64,000 nucleotides of DNA from Nocardia caishijiensis NBRC 108228 (GCF_001612825.1 NZ_BDBE01000025.1:62001-126000); one strand, 5' to 3'; numbered from the stretch's first letter, positions 17,985 through 28,113 are shown. Notes: a model not told the origin generated them from the letters alone. Numbers and translations are program-made.

Positions 17985-19009
17985 ACATCGAAATCGAAGC
18001 CTTGCGCGCGATCGTCGCCGACAAGGGCATCCCGATCGAGACCGTGATCTCGGCGATCGAGTCGGCACTGCTCACCGCCTACCGGCACACCGAGGGCCAC
18101 CAGCCCAACGCCTACATCGACATCAACCAGAAGACCGGTGTGGTGCGGGTGATGGCGCGCGAGCTCGACGCCGACGGCAACCTCGTCTCCGAATGGGACG
18201 ACACCCCTGAGGGTTTCGGTCGCATCGCCGCCACCACCGCCCGCCAGGTGGTGCTGCAGCGGCTGCGTGACGCCGAGAACGAGAAGTCCTTCGGCGAGTT
18301 CTCCACCCACGAGGGTGACATCGTCGGCGGTGTGGTCCAGCGCGACGCCAGGGCCAACGCGCGCGGCATCGTCGTGGTGCGCATCGGCAGCGAGGCCAAC
18401 GGTGCCGAGGGCCTGATCCCGCCCGCGGAGCAGGTGCCCGGGGAGACCTACGAGCACGGCGACCGCATCAAGTGTTACGTCTACGGTGTCTCGCGCGGCC
18501 CGCGCGGCCCGCAGATCCAGCTCTCGCGCACCCACCCCAACCTCGTGCGGCGGCTGTTCTCGCTGGAGGTGCCCGAGATCGCCGACGGCTCCGTCGAGAT
18601 CGTCGCGGTGGCGCGCGAGTCGGGGCACCGCTCCAAGATCGCGGTCCGTTCGACCGTGCCCGGGGTGAACGCCAAGGGTGCCTGCATCGGCCCGATGGGT
18701 CAGCGCGTGCGCAACGTGATGAGCGAACTGGCGGGCGAGAAGATCGACATCATCGACTACGCCGAGGATCCGGCGACCTTCGTCGGTAATGCGCTCTCGC
18801 CGTCGAAAGTGGTTTCGGTCACTGTCGTCGATCCCGACGCCCGCGCGGCGCGGGTGATCGTTCCGGACTTCCAGCTGTCGCTCGCCATCGGCAAGGAGGG
18901 GCAGAACGCCCGCCTGGCTGCCCGCCTGACGGGCTGGCGCATCGATATCCGCAGTGATGCCGCCCCGGAAACCGACGACTCGGCACGGCCGCAGGCGCAC
19001 CGTAGTTGA
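17981..19009 (+). CDS. nusA: Transcription termination/antitermination factor NusA
   Basis: 342-residue NusA, which binds RNA polymerase and nascent RNA and controls pausing, termination and rRNA antitermination. Domains in order: N-terminal polymerase-binding domain ([19 protein letters not shown]), S1 ([20 protein letters not shown]), KH1 ([20 protein letters not shown]) and KH2 ([20 protein letters not shown]). As in other actinobacteria it ends soon after KH2, without the C-terminal acidic repeats of E. coli NusA. It overlaps rimP, indicating translational coupling. Confidence 0.96.
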   Translation: MNIEIEALRAIVADKGIPIETVISAIESALLTAYRHTEGHQPNAYIDINQKTGVVRVMARELDADGNLVSEWDDTPEGFGRIAATTARQVVLQRLRDAENEKSFGEFSTHEGDIVGGVVQRDARANARGIVVVRIGSEANGAEGLIPPAEQVPGETYEHGDRIKCYVYGVSRGPRGPQIQLSRTHPNLVRRLFSLEVPEIADGSVEIVAVARESGHRSKIAVRSTVPGVNAKGACIGPMGQRVRNVMSELAGEKIDIIDYAEDPATFVGNALSPSKVVSVTVVDPDARAARVIVPDFQLSLAIGKEGQNARLAARLTGWRIDIRSDAAPETDDSARPQAHRS

Positions 19010-19079
19010 CGCGCACACGTCGGAATACCGGCCACCGGATGACAGGTTGATAACTTCGGAAGGGGAGGGGTTCGTCGTT

Positions 19080-19409
19080 ATGACCGGGTCACCGGTAGAG
19101 TGGGTGAAGGACCGGCCCGCGCAATCCGTTCGAACCTGTATCGGATGCCGTCAGCGCGAGCCGTCTGCCGACCTGTTGCGGATCGCGACGCAGCCAAGGG
19201 AGGCGGGCAGTACTACTGCCGCCCCCGCGGTCATCGTCCCCGACCCGCGGCGCAGACTTCCCGGACGGGGTGCCTGGTTGCACCCCGTCTCAGCTTGTCT
19301 GCGTTCCGCAGAGCGGCGCCGAGCATTCGGCAGAGCCCTACGAGTGTCCGGAAATCTGGATATCTCAGCCCTGGAGCAGTACCTCGAGAACAGGCACGAG
19401 CACTCATGA
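19080..19409 (+). CDS. ylxR: YlxR-family RNA-binding protein (DUF448)
   Basis: 109-residue basic protein of the YlxR/DUF448 family. The family signature RTCIGCRQREPSADLLRIA is clear, followed by PDPRRRLPGRGAWLHP and the C-terminal ERRRAFGRALRV. YlxR is a nucleoid- or RNA-associated protein encoded between nusA and infB in most bacteria, as here. ATG 19080 is chosen because AAGGGGAGGGG lies just upstream; the frame is open further back. Confidence 0.92.
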   Translation: MTGSPVEWVKDRPAQSVRTCIGCRQREPSADLLRIATQPREAGSTTAAPAVIVPDPRRRLPGRGAWLHPVSACLRSAERRRAFGRALRVSGNLDISALEQYLENRHEHS

Positions 19410-19517
19410 GCACACCGTGAAGCACCAACGATGAACGTCCATCGGAGATAACCCGAGGTCGTGCGGGCCCGCCTTCCCTAGGCGGCGGCCCTGCTCGACC
19501 TCTCAGTGAGGAGAGCA

Positions 19518-22493
19518 GTGGCAGGCAAGGCCCGCGTGCACGAGTTGGCCAAGGAACTCGGTGTCACAAGCAAGGAACTACTCGCGAAGCTCAAGGAGCA
19601 AGGCGAGTTCGTGAAGTCGGCGTCCTCGACGGTGGAAGCACCCGTCGCACGTCGTCTGCGCGAATCACTCGCGTCGAAGTCCGCTCCGGCGGGCGACGCG
19701 AAGTCGGCGGCCCGTCCGGGTCCGTCGTCGGCGGCCCGTCCGGCCGCCAAGCCCACCCCCGGTGGTCCCCGTCCGGGCCCGCGTCCGGCTCCGGCGCCCG
19801 CCGCCGCCGCGACTCCCGCTCCGGCTCCGGCTCCGGCGCCCGAGGTGAAGCCGACTCCGGCCGCCAAGCCGACGCCCGCCGCCGCGCAGAGCGCACCGGC
19901 CAAGCCCGCCAACGCGCCCGCTCCCGGCCCGCGTCCGACCCCCGGCGCTCCGCGTCCGGGCCAGTCGGGACAGGCCCCGCAGCAGCCGCGCCCCGGCGCC
20001 CCGACCCCGGGTGCTCAGGCCCCGCGTCCGGCCGGTCCCGGCCCGAAGCCCGGCCCGAAGACCCCGCGCGTCGGCAACAACCCGTTCAGCTCCGCTCCCG
20101 ATCGTGAGCGTCCGGCACCGCGTCCCGCCCCGCAGGGCGGTCCTCGCCCGACGCCGGGTCAGGGCGGTCCCCGTCCGGCTCCCGGTCAGGGTGGCCCGCG
20201 TCCTGCTCCCGGCCAGGGCGGTCCTCGCCCCGGTCAGGGTCAGGGTGGTCCGCGTCCGGCCGCCGCGCAGGGCGGTGCCCCGCGTCCCGGTGGTCCGCGC
20301 CCCAACCCGGGCTCGATGCCGCCGCGTCCGAACCCCGGCGCCATGCCCGCGCGTTCCGCACGTCCCGGCCCCGCGGCCGGTGGCCGTCCGGGTCGTCCCG
20401 GCGGCGCCCCCGGTGGCGGCGCGGGCCGTCCCGGTGGTGGCGGCGGTGGCGGCTACCGAGGTGGCGGTGGCGGTGCCCCCGGCGCTCCCGGTGCCGGTGC
20501 TCCCGCGGCCGGTGGTTTCCGTGGTCGTCCCGGTGGCGGCGGCGGTCGCCCCGGTGGTCCCGGTGGCCGTGGTGGTGCCGCAGGCGCCTTCGGTCGTCCC
20601 GGTGGCGCGGTTCGCCGTGGCCGTAAGTCGAAGCGGGCGAAGCGCGCCGAGTACGAGAACATGCAGGCTCCCGCCGTCGGCGGCGTGCGTCTGCCCCGTG
20701 GCAACGGCGAGATCATCCGTCTCGCCCGTGGCGCCTCGCTGTCGGACTTCGCCGAGAAGATCGACGCGAACCCGGCCGCTCTCGTGCAGGCCCTGTTCAA
20801 CCTCGGCGAGATGGTCACCGCGACCCAGTCGGTGAACGACGAGACCCTCGAGCTGCTCGGCAGCGAGATGAACTACGTCGTGCACGTGGTCAGCCCCGAG
20901 GACGAGGACCGCGAGCTCCTCGAGTCCTTCGACCTCACCTACGGCGAGGACGCGGGCACCGAGGAAGACCTCGAGCAGCGTCCGCCGGTCGTGACCGTCA
21001 TGGGTCACGTCGACCACGGTAAGACCCGACTGCTGGACACGATCCGTAAGGCCAACGTCCGTGAGGGCGAGGCCGGTGGCATCACCCAGCACATCGGTGC
21101 CTACCAGGTGCTGACGAACCTCAACGACGAAGAGCGCCTGATCACCTTCATCGACACCCCGGGTCACGAGGCGTTCACCGCCATGCGTGCCCGTGGTGCG
21201 AAGGCCACCGACATCGCGATCCTCGTGGTCGCGGCCGACGACGGCGTCATGCCGCAGACGGTGGAAGCGATCAACCACGCCCAGGCGGCCGACGTGCCGA
21301 TCGTGGTGGCGGTCAACAAGATCGACAAGGAAGGCGCGAACCCGGACAAGATCCGGCAGCAGCTGACCGAATACGGCCTGGTGACCGAGGAATACGGTGG
21401 CGACACCATGTTCGTCGACATCTCCGCCAAGCAGGGCACCAACATCGACGCGCTGCTCGAGGCGGTGCTGCTGACCGCGGATGCCTCGCTCGACCTGCGG
21501 GCCAACCCGGACATGGACGCCCAGGGTGTCGCCATCGAGGCGCACCTCGACCGCGGCCGTGGCCCGGTGGCCACTGTGCTCATCCAGCGCGGCACGCTCC
21601 GTGTCGGCGATTCGATCGTGGCTGGCGACGCCTACGGTCGCGTGCGCCGCATGGTCGACGAGCACGGCGAGGACGTCCACGCGGCGCTCCCGTCGCGCCC
21701 GGTGCAGGTCATCGGTTTCACCTCGGTGCCCGGCGCCGGTGACAACCTGATCGTGGTCGAAGAAGACCGCATCGCCCGTCAGATCGCCGACCGCCGCAAC
21801 GCACGCAAGCGCAACGCGCTGGCCGCACGCAGCCGCAAGCGGATCAGCCTGGAAGATCTGGATGCCGCCCTGAAGGAGACTTCGGAGCTCAACCTGATCC
21901 TCAAGGGCGACAACTCCGGTACCGTCGAGGCCCTCGAAGAGGCCCTGCTCGGTATCGAGATCGACGACGAGGTGCGCCTGCGCGTCATCGACCGCGGTGT
22001 CGGTGGCGTCACCGAGACCAACGTCAACCTGGCGTCGGCCTCGAACGCGATCATCATCGGCTTCAACGTTCGTGCGGAGGGCAAGGCCACCGAGCTGGCC
22101 AACCGCGAGGGCGTCGACATCCGGTACTACTCGGTGATCTACCAGGCCATCGACGAGATCGAGAAGGCCCTCAAGGGCATGCTCAAGCCGATCTACGAAG
22201 AGGTCGAGCTGGGCCGGGCGGAGATCCGCGCGATCTTCCGTTCGTCGAAGGTCGGCAACATCGCCGGTTGCATGGTGCTGTCGGGTTCGGTCAAGCGCAA
22301 CGCCAAGGCGCGCCTGATCCGCGACGGCCGGGTGATCGCCGAGACGATGACCATCTCCTCGCTCAAGCGGGAGAAGGACGACGCCACCGAGGTGCGCGAA
22401 GGTTACGAGTGCGGTATGACCGTGACCTACAACGACATCAAGGACGGCGACATCATCGAGGCCTACGAGCTGCGCGAGAAGCCGCGCGACTGA
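19518..22493 (+). CDS. infB: Translation initiation factor IF-2
   Basis: 991-residue IF-2, the GTPase that brings initiator tRNA to the ribosome. The N-terminal helix-turn module ([20 protein letters not shown]) is followed by about 340 residues of Pro/Gly/Ala/Arg-rich linker with tandem repeats, then the G domain: [10 protein letters not shown] near residue 495, DTPGHEAFT near 546, and [11 protein letters not shown] near 600. Domains II-IV end with the fMet-tRNA-binding C2 domain ([20 protein letters not shown]). GTG 19518 is preferred over GTG 19506 because GTGAGGAGAGCA supplies the ribosome site. It follows ylxR in one operon and is closed by a strong hairpin. Confidence 0.97.
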   Translation: MAGKARVHELAKELGVTSKELLAKLKEQGEFVKSASSTVEAPVARRLRESLASKSAPAGDAKSAARPGPSSAARPAAKPTPGGPRPGPRPAPAPAAAATPAPAPAPAPEVKPTPAAKPTPAAAQSAPAKPANAPAPGPRPTPGAPRPGQSGQAPQQPRPGAPTPGAQAPRPAGPGPKPGPKTPRVGNNPFSSAPDRERPAPRPAPQGGPRPTPGQGGPRPAPGQGGPRPAPGQGGPRPGQGQGGPRPAAAQGGAPRPGGPRPNPGSMPPRPNPGAMPARSARPGPAAGGRPGRPGGAPGGGAGRPGGGGGGGYRGGGGGAPGAPGAGAPAAGGFRGRPGGGGGRPGGPGGRGGAAGAFGRPGGAVRRGRKSKRAKRAEYENMQAPAVGGVRLPRGNGEIIRLARGASLSDFAEKIDANPAALVQALFNLGEMVTATQSVNDETLELLGSEMNYVVHVVSPEDEDRELLESFDLTYGEDAGTEEDLEQRPPVVTVMGHVDHGKTRLLDTIRKANVREGEAGGITQHIGAYQVLTNLNDEERLITFIDTPGHEAFTAMRARGAKATDIAILVVAADDGVMPQTVEAINHAQAADVPIVVAVNKIDKEGANPDKIRQQLTEYGLVTEEYGGDTMFVDISAKQGTNIDALLEAVLLTADASLDLRANPDMDAQGVAIEAHLDRGRGPVATVLIQRGTLRVGDSIVAGDAYGRVRRMVDEHGEDVHAALPSRPVQVIGFTSVPGAGDNLIVVEEDRIARQIADRRNARKRNALAARSRKRISLEDLDAALKETSELNLILKGDNSGTVEALEEALLGIEIDDEVRLRVIDRGVGGVTETNVNLASASNAIIIGFNVRAEGKATELANREGVDIRYYSVIYQAIDEIEKALKGMLKPIYEEVELGRAEIRAIFRSSKVGNIAGCMVLSGSVKRNAKARLIRDGRVIAETMTISSLKREKDDATEVREGYECGMTVTYNDIKDGDIIEAYELREKPRD
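20136..20280 (+). repeat. In-frame tandem repeats in the IF-2 linker
   Basis: Successive units of about 27-30 bp encode variants of GGPRPAPGQ in the disordered N-terminal linker of IF-2. Further downstream (about 20400-20600) the linker changes to Gly-rich GGGGG/RPGG runs. Copy number of such repeats can vary between strains. Confidence 0.8.
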
Positions 22494-22510
22494 TATCGCA
22501 CACCGTTCCG

Positions 22511-22542
22511 CACGCCGCACCCGAGCATTCGGGTGCGGCGTG
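22511..22542 (+). terminator. Strong hairpin terminator after infB
   Basis: A perfect 14-bp stem (22511-22524 with 22529-22542) closed by the tetraloop GCAT, extendable outward by a wobble and two G-C pairs. It lies 18 nt after the infB stop and lacks a T-run. It separates infB from the DUF503 gene, though partial read-through is possible. Confidence 0.8.
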
Positions 22543-22582
22543 TGGTCGTGCGTGCAAACCATCTACCAGGAGGTGAGCACCG

Positions 22583-22876
22583 CTGTATATCGGTGCACTC
22601 GAATTCGATCTACTGCTCGGTGACGTGCATTCGCTCAAGGAGAAGCGGTCGGTGATCCGACCCATCCTCGCTGAGCTGCAGAAACGCTTCAGCGTGAATG
22701 CCGCCGAGGCCGGAGATCAGGACCTGCACCGCCGTGCGCTGCTCGGTGTGGCCATGGTCAGTGCGGAAACCGGACACCTCAACGAGGTGCTCGACAAATG
22801 TGAGCGGCACGTTGCCGCCCGTCCGGAGATAGAGTTGCTGGCAGTACGCCGCCGGATCTTCGGACCCGAAGACTGA
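22583..22876 (+). CDS. DUF503 protein with a CTG start codon
   Basis: 97-residue DUF503 protein, found between infB and rbfA in many bacteria; function unknown. The family opening [21 protein letters not shown] is encoded directly after a perfect ribosome site AGGAGGTGA (22568-22576). In this frame the nearest upstream stop is TGA at 22574, and the only codon giving the conserved N-terminus at the right distance (6 nt) is CTG at 22583. The next conventional start, GTG 22625, would remove the conserved first strand and has no ribosome site. The body continues with [13 protein letters not shown] and ends RRRIFGPED. Confidence 0.85.
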   Translation: MYIGALEFDLLLGDVHSLKEKRSVIRPILAELQKRFSVNAAEAGDQDLHRRALLGVAMVSAETGHLNEVLDKCERHVAARPEIELLAVRRRIFGPED

Positions 22877-22928
22877 CAGGCGCGGCCCGGGTGTCACCAC
22901 CCGGTGCCCGCCTAGGAGAGGAGTTCCC

Positions 22929-23375
22929 ATGGTGGATCAAGCCAGGGCTCGCCGACTCGCCAAGCGGATTTCCGCGATCGTGGCCACCGCGATCGAGTAC
23001 GAGATCAAGGATCCGCGGCTGCGGTTCGTCACCGTCACCGATGCCAAGGTGACCGGCGACCTGCGTGAGGCGACGATTTTCTACACGGTGATGGGCGAGA
23101 CGCTCGACGCCGAACCCGATTACGCGGCGGCCGCCGCCGGTCTCGACGCGGCCAAGGGTGTGTTGCGGTCCAAGGTGGGCGCGGGGACGGGCGTGAAGTT
23201 CACGCCGATCCTGTCGTTCAGTCTGGACAAGGTGCCCGACGCGGCGCGCGAGATGGAGGCGTTGCTGGCGCGTGCTCGCGCCATCGACGACGAGGTGGCC
23301 AAGGTGGCCGCCAACGCCAAGCACGCCGGTGATGCCGACCCCTACAAGTCCGAACGCGACGACGAGGACGAGTAG
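22929..23375 (+). CDS. rbfA: 30S ribosome-binding factor RbfA
   Basis: 148-residue RbfA, a KH-like factor for 16S rRNA 5'-end maturation and cold adaptation. [20 protein letters not shown] is the N-terminal helix region, followed by [20 protein letters not shown] and the C-terminal conserved [16 protein letters not shown]. An acidic tail (ERDDEDE) is typical of actinobacterial members. AGGAGAGGAG precedes the ATG. It lies 9 nt before nrnA. Confidence 0.95.
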   Translation: MVDQARARRLAKRISAIVATAIEYEIKDPRLRFVTVTDAKVTGDLREATIFYTVMGETLDAEPDYAAAAAGLDAAKGVLRSKVGAGTGVKFTPILSFSLDKVPDAAREMEALLARARAIDDEVAKVAANAKHAGDADPYKSERDDEDE

Positions 23376-23384
23376 GACGCCCGC

Positions 23385-24383
23385 GTGACCAGTGTTCGGG
23401 ACGGCACCGAACTGGACGCCGCCGTCGCCTTGCTGGCGGTGGCCCGTTCGGTGACCGTCCTGTGCCACGTACAGCCCGATGCCGACACGGTCGGTAGCGG
23501 GCTGGCCTTGGCGCTGGCTCTCGACCGCCGCGGCGTGCCGGTATGCGTGTCGTTCGCCGAACCGGCCGAACTGCCCGCCTCGCTGCGTACCCTGCCCGGC
23601 GGGCAGCATCTCGTCGCGCCCGCGCGGGTTCCGCACGAGGTGGACCTGCTGGTGGTCGTCGATTGCGGCGCCCGCAGCAGACTCGGCGCGCTCGCCGACC
23701 GATTATCCGGTGCGGCAACGACTCTGGTGATCGACCATCACCGGGCCAACGACGGTTTCGGCACGGTGGATCTGATCGACGAGACGGCGGCCTCGACCAC
23801 CGAGCTGGTCACCCGCCTGCTCGACGCGTGGGGCGTGCCGATCGACGCCGCCATCGCGCACTGTCTGTTCGCGGGCCTGGTCACCGACACCGGTTCGTTC
23901 CGCTGGGCCAGGCCGGGCAGCCACGCGTTGGCCGAGCGGCTGCTCGCCACCGGCATCGACGGTTCCGAAATCACCCGGTCCCTGCTCGACACCCACCCCT
24001 TCACGTGGTTACCGATGCTGTCGAAGGTGCTGTCCTCGGCGGTGGTCGTCCCCGGTGCGGCGGGTGTGGGCCTGGTGTACGCACTGGTCCGGGCCGCTGA
24101 CACCCATGAGGTGGGGCCGGAGGAAGTCGAAAGCGTCATCGACGTCATCCGCACGACCGCCGAGGCGGGAATCGCCGTGGTCTTCAAGGAGGCGCGCGGG
24201 CAGAACGACCGCTGGACGGTGTCGCTGCGTTCGCGCGACTCGGCCCCCGGTGTTTCCGACGGTGTCGACGTGGCGGCGATCGCGAGCCGGTTCGGTGGCG
24301 GGGGACATCGCTTCGCGGCCGGGTATACGACCTATGGGAGCGCCGAGTCCGTGGTGCGCGCGTTGGTGGACGAGCTCTCCTGA
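23385..24383 (+). CDS. nrnA: DHH-family oligoribonuclease / pAp phosphatase NrnA
   Basis: 332-residue DHH/DHHA1 phosphoesterase, corresponding to Rv2837c, which degrades nanoRNA, pAp and cyclic-dinucleotide products in M. tuberculosis. Metal motifs: HVQPDADTVGSG near residue 28, VVVDCGARSR, the DHH motif in VIDHHRAND near residue 117, and GLVTDTGSFRW. The DHHA1 substrate motif is SRFGGGGHRFAAG near the C-terminus. The first motif has His-Val-Gln-Pro-Asp instead of the common His-x-x-x-Asp-Gly spacing, as in actinobacterial members. GTG start; tightly spaced after rbfA. Confidence 0.93.
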   Translation: MTSVRDGTELDAAVALLAVARSVTVLCHVQPDADTVGSGLALALALDRRGVPVCVSFAEPAELPASLRTLPGGQHLVAPARVPHEVDLLVVVDCGARSRLGALADRLSGAATTLVIDHHRANDGFGTVDLIDETAASTTELVTRLLDAWGVPIDAAIAHCLFAGLVTDTGSFRWARPGSHALAERLLATGIDGSEITRSLLDTHPFTWLPMLSKVLSSAVVVPGAAGVGLVYALVRAADTHEVGPEEVESVIDVIRTTAEAGIAVVFKEARGQNDRWTVSLRSRDSAPGVSDGVDVAAIASRFGGGGHRFAAGYTTYGSAESVVRALVDELS

Positions 24384-24552
24384 CGCACCGGTGTTGTGGT
24401 CGAACGCGTCGAGGCTGTCGATTCGTGACGGATTCAGGCGGCCAGTCGCCGCGAGGGGCGGCCGGGGTGGCCACAGGCCCTCGGTGTCTCACCGACTTGT
24501 CGGTGGTCTGTGCCAGTATCGGCGGATCGGATGCGGGTGGTGGGAGGTTGGT

Positions 24553-25914
24553 GTGGGGTCGATGGTGTCCGACGATGACGACGCGATGATCGAGAACGCC
24601 GGGCCCCGGCGGATTCTCGGTATCGCGGTGCCGACGCTCGGTGTGCTCGTCGCCGAGCCGCTGTATCTGCTGTTCGATATCGCGGTGGTCGGGCGCCTCG
24701 GGGCACTGGCCTTGGCCGGGCTCGCGGTCGGTGGGGTGATCCTGGGGACGGTGAGTACGCAGCTGACGTTCCTGTCCTACGGAACCACGGCGCGGGCGGC
24801 TCGACGCAACGGTGCGGGCGACCGTGCGGGGGCGGTCGAAGAAGGTGTGCAGGCGAGTTGGGTCGGGCTGGGGATCGGCGTGGTGATCGTCGCGGTGATC
24901 CAATTGTTCGCGGGCCCACTGTGTTCGGTACTCGCCGGTGGCGGGGAGATCGCCGACGAAGCGATCACCTGGGTGCGGATCGCGCTCTTTGGGGTGCCGT
25001 TGATCCTGTTGTCCATGGCGGGCAACGGGTGGATGCGTGGGGTGCAGGACGTGCGTCGACCGCTGGTGTATGTCGTTGCGGGCCTGGCGCTCTCGGCCGC
25101 CCTGTGCCCGGTTCTGGTGTACGGGTTGCTCGGTGCGCCACGAATGGAGCTGGCCGGATCGGCGGTGGCCAACCTCGTCGGCCAGTCGGTGTCGGGTGTG
25201 CTGTTCGGTTATGCCCTTCTGCGGGAACGGGTTTCGTTGCGACCGCGCCCGCAGGTGATGCGCGCCCAACTGGTTCTCGGCCGCGACCTCATCGTGCGCA
25301 GCCTGTCGTTCCAGCTGTGTTTCGTCTCGGCCGCCGCCGTCGCGGCCCGCTTCGGCGCGGCCTCGGTCGCCGCCCATCAACTGGTGCTGCAACTGTGGAA
25401 TTTCCTTGCGTTGACCTTGGATTCGCTGGCTATCGCCGCACAGACACTGGTCGGTGCGGCGCTCGGCGCGGGCAACGCACGGGGTGCGAAGGGCATCGCC
25501 CGGCGCGTCACCACGTGGTCGGGGATATTCGGGCTGCTCCTCGCCGGAATCTTCGCCGTCGGTGCCGGTGTGGTGCCGTTGCTGTTCACCGACGACGCCG
25601 CGGTGCTCGACCGCACCCACGTGATCTGGTGGTTCTTCGTCGCCATGATCCCGGTCGCGGGTGTGGTCTTCGGCCTCGACGGTGTGCTCCTCGGCGCGGG
25701 CGACGCGGCCTTCCTGCGCACCGCCACCCTGGCGGCAGCCCTCGGCGGCTTCCTGCCCCTGATCTGGCTGTCACTGGTGTTCGACTGGGGCGTAGCGGGT
25801 ATCTGGACGGGCTTGGTCGTGTTCATGCTCGCCCGGCTCCTCGCGGTCCTCGCCCGCGCCCGATCCGGACGCTGGGCCAAGGTCGGCGCCGAACTCCCAC
25901 GCGGCGCCGCCTAG
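24553..25914 (+). CDS. dinF: MATE-family efflux transporter, DinF-like
   Basis: 453-residue membrane protein with about 12 hydrophobic helices, predicted to extrude drugs or metabolites by Na+ or H+ antiport. MATE features include ILGIAVPTLGVLVAEPLYLL at the first helix, the inter-helix GTTARAARRNGAGDRAG, and NGWMRGVQDVRRPL. It corresponds to Rv2836c (dinF) beside nrnA. Start: GTG 24553 has GGGAGG 5 nt upstream; ATG 24562, three codons later, is the alternative. Confidence 0.9.
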   Translation: MGSMVSDDDDAMIENAGPRRILGIAVPTLGVLVAEPLYLLFDIAVVGRLGALALAGLAVGGVILGTVSTQLTFLSYGTTARAARRNGAGDRAGAVEEGVQASWVGLGIGVVIVAVIQLFAGPLCSVLAGGGEIADEAITWVRIALFGVPLILLSMAGNGWMRGVQDVRRPLVYVVAGLALSAALCPVLVYGLLGAPRMELAGSAVANLVGQSVSGVLFGYALLRERVSLRPRPQVMRAQLVLGRDLIVRSLSFQLCFVSAAAVAARFGAASVAAHQLVLQLWNFLALTLDSLAIAAQTLVGAALGAGNARGAKGIARRVTTWSGIFGLLLAGIFAVGAGVVPLLFTDDAAVLDRTHVIWWFFVAMIPVAGVVFGLDGVLLGAGDAAFLRTATLAAALGGFLPLIWLSLVFDWGVAGIWTGLVVFMLARLLAVLARARSGRWAKVGAELPRGAA

Positions 25915-25915
25915 C

Positions 25916-25945
25916 CGCCCCGATCAGCCGAGCCGGATCGGGGCG
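25916..25945 (+). terminator. Hairpin terminator after the MATE gene
   Basis: Perfect 10-bp stem CGCCCCGATC (25916-25925) with GATCGGGGCG (25936-25945), 10-nt loop, immediately after the stop codon. No T-run. Confidence 0.7.
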
Positions 25946-26054
25946 ATTCGGGCGGAATCCGGTTCGTCGGCGAAAACATGGGTAGTGCTGGTTCGTCGCC
26001 GATGGCCTACCGTCGGGTAGACGGCTTCGAGCGGATATGGGAGGCGAAACCGGA

Positions 26055-27191
26055 GTGCACGAGGTGATTTCGAAGGCCGGGCGGGCAATGTCAGCGGGGG
26101 TCCTCGTACTGGCTGCGGTGGTCATGGGGCTGCCCGCGACGGCGCAGGCGGCACCCGAGACACCGGGTCGGCTGGTGTCACACGCCGCTCAGCCCGCCGG
26201 GTGGGGCGAATGGTCACGGGCCTCGATCGTCGAATACAGCACCGAGGCGGTCACCGGCGGTACCACGAATTCGGCGGGGCTGCTGCTGCTTCCGGATGCG
26301 CCCGCACCGGACGGTGGTTATCCGGTGGTCGCCTGGGACCACGGCACCAGTGGGCTGGCGCCGCATTGCGGGCTCACCACGTCCAAAGCGGCTCACGAAC
26401 GTCCGCTGCTGCAGTCGTTCCTCGACCGCGGCTGGGCCGTGGTCGCTCCCGACTACCTCGGACTCTCGGCGGGTGCCGACACCGTGCACCCCTATCTGCA
26501 CACCCGCACGGAGGCGACCGCGACCATCGACCTGGTGCGTGCCGCGCAGGCGGCCGCGCCGGATCTGTCGCGCGCGTGGGCGGTGGTCGGCGGCTCCCAA
26601 GGTGGACACGCCGCCCTGGCCACCGGCAATCTCGCCACCGACTACGCCCCCGAACTCGACTTCCGAGGCACCGTCGCCCTGGCCCCGGAATCCCATTTCG
26701 AAGAGATCCTGTCCCGGCTCGACTCGCATGTCCCGAACCTTCCGGTCGTCGACCGGATGGTCGGCCCGTTCGCGGGGATGCTCGCCGGGCTGCGCGCCGC
26801 CCGTCCCGACCTCGACGTGAACGGGGCGCTCACCGAGCGCGGCCGCCAAGTGGTCGACGCGATCTCCACCAGTTGCGTCGGCGAATTCGATCGTGCGGCG
26901 GGCACCGCGTCGCTCGGATCGCTGCTGGCCCGACCGATCGCCGAGGGCGGCATCGGCGCGGCCCTGCGCGACTACATGGTGGTGCCGACGGTCGGCTACC
27001 GCCAACCGATCCTCATCGCGCACGGCGCCACCGACACGGTCGTGCCGCTGCCGATGACCCTCGCCCTGCTCACCCGCATGCGATCGGCGGGCACCGACGT
27101 GGAGTTCGCCCAGTACCCGGGCGGCCACGAGGAGATCGCCGTGGAATCGCACGAGCGGGTACTCGACTTCGTCGACGAATTACTGGCCTGA
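26055..27191 (+). CDS. Secreted alpha/beta-hydrolase, secretory-lipase family
   Basis: 378-residue exported lipase or esterase of the LIP family (fungal secretory-lipase type, also found in Nocardia and Rhodococcus). The signal peptide is SAGVLVLAAVVMGLPATAQA. PVVAWDHGTSGLAPHC carries the oxyanion region, the nucleophile elbow is VVGGSQGGHAAL, the Asp is in HGATDTVVPLPM, and the His is in YPGGHEEIA. GTG 26055 is used because GGGAGG lies 10 nt upstream; the ATG at 26037 is also in frame. Natural substrates are probably acylglycerols or short-chain esters (inference). Confidence 0.86.
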   Translation: MHEVISKAGRAMSAGVLVLAAVVMGLPATAQAAPETPGRLVSHAAQPAGWGEWSRASIVEYSTEAVTGGTTNSAGLLLLPDAPAPDGGYPVVAWDHGTSGLAPHCGLTTSKAAHERPLLQSFLDRGWAVVAPDYLGLSAGADTVHPYLHTRTEATATIDLVRAAQAAAPDLSRAWAVVGGSQGGHAALATGNLATDYAPELDFRGTVALAPESHFEEILSRLDSHVPNLPVVDRMVGPFAGMLAGLRAARPDLDVNGALTERGRQVVDAISTSCVGEFDRAAGTASLGSLLARPIAEGGIGAALRDYMVVPTVGYRQPILIAHGATDTVVPLPMTLALLTRMRSAGTDVEFAQYPGGHEEIAVESHERVLDFVDELLA

Positions 27192-27219
27192 CCGGCGTTG
27201 CGGCCGGGCGGAGCGGCAG

Positions 27220-28113
27220 CTAGTCGGGATCCTTCATCAGCGAGCCGACGGCGATGACGCCCCCGACCAGCGCGAGCGGGACCAAACAGAGGAATCCGAG
27301 TAGGTCGCCGCGCTCGTTGATGTCTTCCTGTTCGTCGCGGGTGTGGCGGGCCGAGTTGTTGGTGACGCAGATGTCGTCGGCTTTCATGGTCTCGGTGCCG
27401 CAGCGCACACCGGCATCGTCCTCGTTCATGCTCATGAAGGCGATGCCGCCGAAGAACAGCATGATCGCGATACCGATCACGAAGCCCATCACACGCATCG
27501 CCGGAGTCGACCGCTCGGCGGCGGCCGACGAACCAGCCGCCCGGACGGGCGGCATCGGTTCGATCTGTGGTCTCGGCGCCGATGGTTCCGCCCGCGTCGG
27601 CCTGGACGGTTCCGCCCGCGTCGGTGGTTCCGCCTGCGGTGGCAGCTCGAGTCCGATGTCGCGCGCGAGGCCGGTGATCCCGTCGGCGTAACCGTCACCG
27701 AGGTGCCGGAGTTTCCACCGGCCCTGATGGCGGTAGAGCTCCACCGTCCTGACCAGTGTCTCGGCCGTGAAGCCGCTGCTCACCGCGATGAATTCCGCGC
27801 CGTCACCGTGCACGACGCTGCGGACCTCGGTGCCCGCGAAACCCTGCCTGCCCGTTGCCGCGGCCACGACGACCCGCGCGATACCGGCGTCGACCAGGGC
27901 GGGATCGATGCGCACCGACCCCTCTGTGACTTCGACGGCACCGTCGGCCGAGCGGTCCGCGCCGGGAACCACCAGGTCGCGGCCGTCACGTAAGCGACCG
28001 TTGTCGTCGAGACCTACCGCGAGCACGCGCGGCACCGGGCCGTCGACCACACCGACGCGAACCTCGACACGCCCGCCGGGCAGCACACAGTTGCCCCCTT
28101 TTGCCAATAACAC
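27220..28113 (-). CDS. TerD-like domain protein with C-terminal membrane helices
   Basis: 297-residue protein. Residues 1-165 resemble the TerD/tellurium-resistance stress fold: LAKGGNCVLP at the N-terminus, VRVGVVDG, EFIAVSSGFTAETLVRTVELYRHQGRWKLRHLGDGYADGITGLA at about 115-160. A Pro/Arg/Glu-rich linker with repeats of PTRAEPS follows, then two membrane helices (VMGFVIGIAIMLFFGGIAF and GFLCLVPLALVGGVIAVG) separated by a short loop with two cysteines (VRCGT, DICVTN). TerD proteins bind calcium in stress responses; the canonical Asp-rich calcium site is only partly evident. The GTG at 28113 starts the conserved motif. It is divergent from the metallophosphoesterase. Confidence 0.78.
   Translation of the reverse strand: MLLAKGGNCVLPGGRVEVRVGVVDGPVPRVLAVGLDDNGRLRDGRDLVVPGADRSADGAVEVTEGSVRIDPALVDAGIARVVVAAATGRQGFAGTEVRSVVHGDGAEFIAVSSGFTAETLVRTVELYRHQGRWKLRHLGDGYADGITGLARDIGLELPPQAEPPTRAEPSRPTRAEPSAPRPQIEPMPPVRAAGSSAAAERSTPAMRVMGFVIGIAIMLFFGGIAFMSMNEDDAGVRCGTETMKADDICVTNNSARHTRDEQEDINERGDLLGFLCLVPLALVGGVIAVGSLMKDPD

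Noticed and set aside
19455..19500. Hairpin (GGGCCCGCC / GGCGgcGGCCC) before infB as an attenuator
   Set aside because: The stem has a bulge and lies inside a clear operon; no further evidence for regulation.
20136..20600. Regular repeats that could suggest a CRISPR or minisatellite
   Set aside because: Units are contiguous, in frame and without spacers; they encode the Pro/Gly/Arg linker of IF-2.
19665..22562. 965-codon antisense frame over infB
   Set aside because: Low-complexity Thr/Gly/Arg sequence mirroring the IF-2 linker repeats; no ribosome site or family resemblance.
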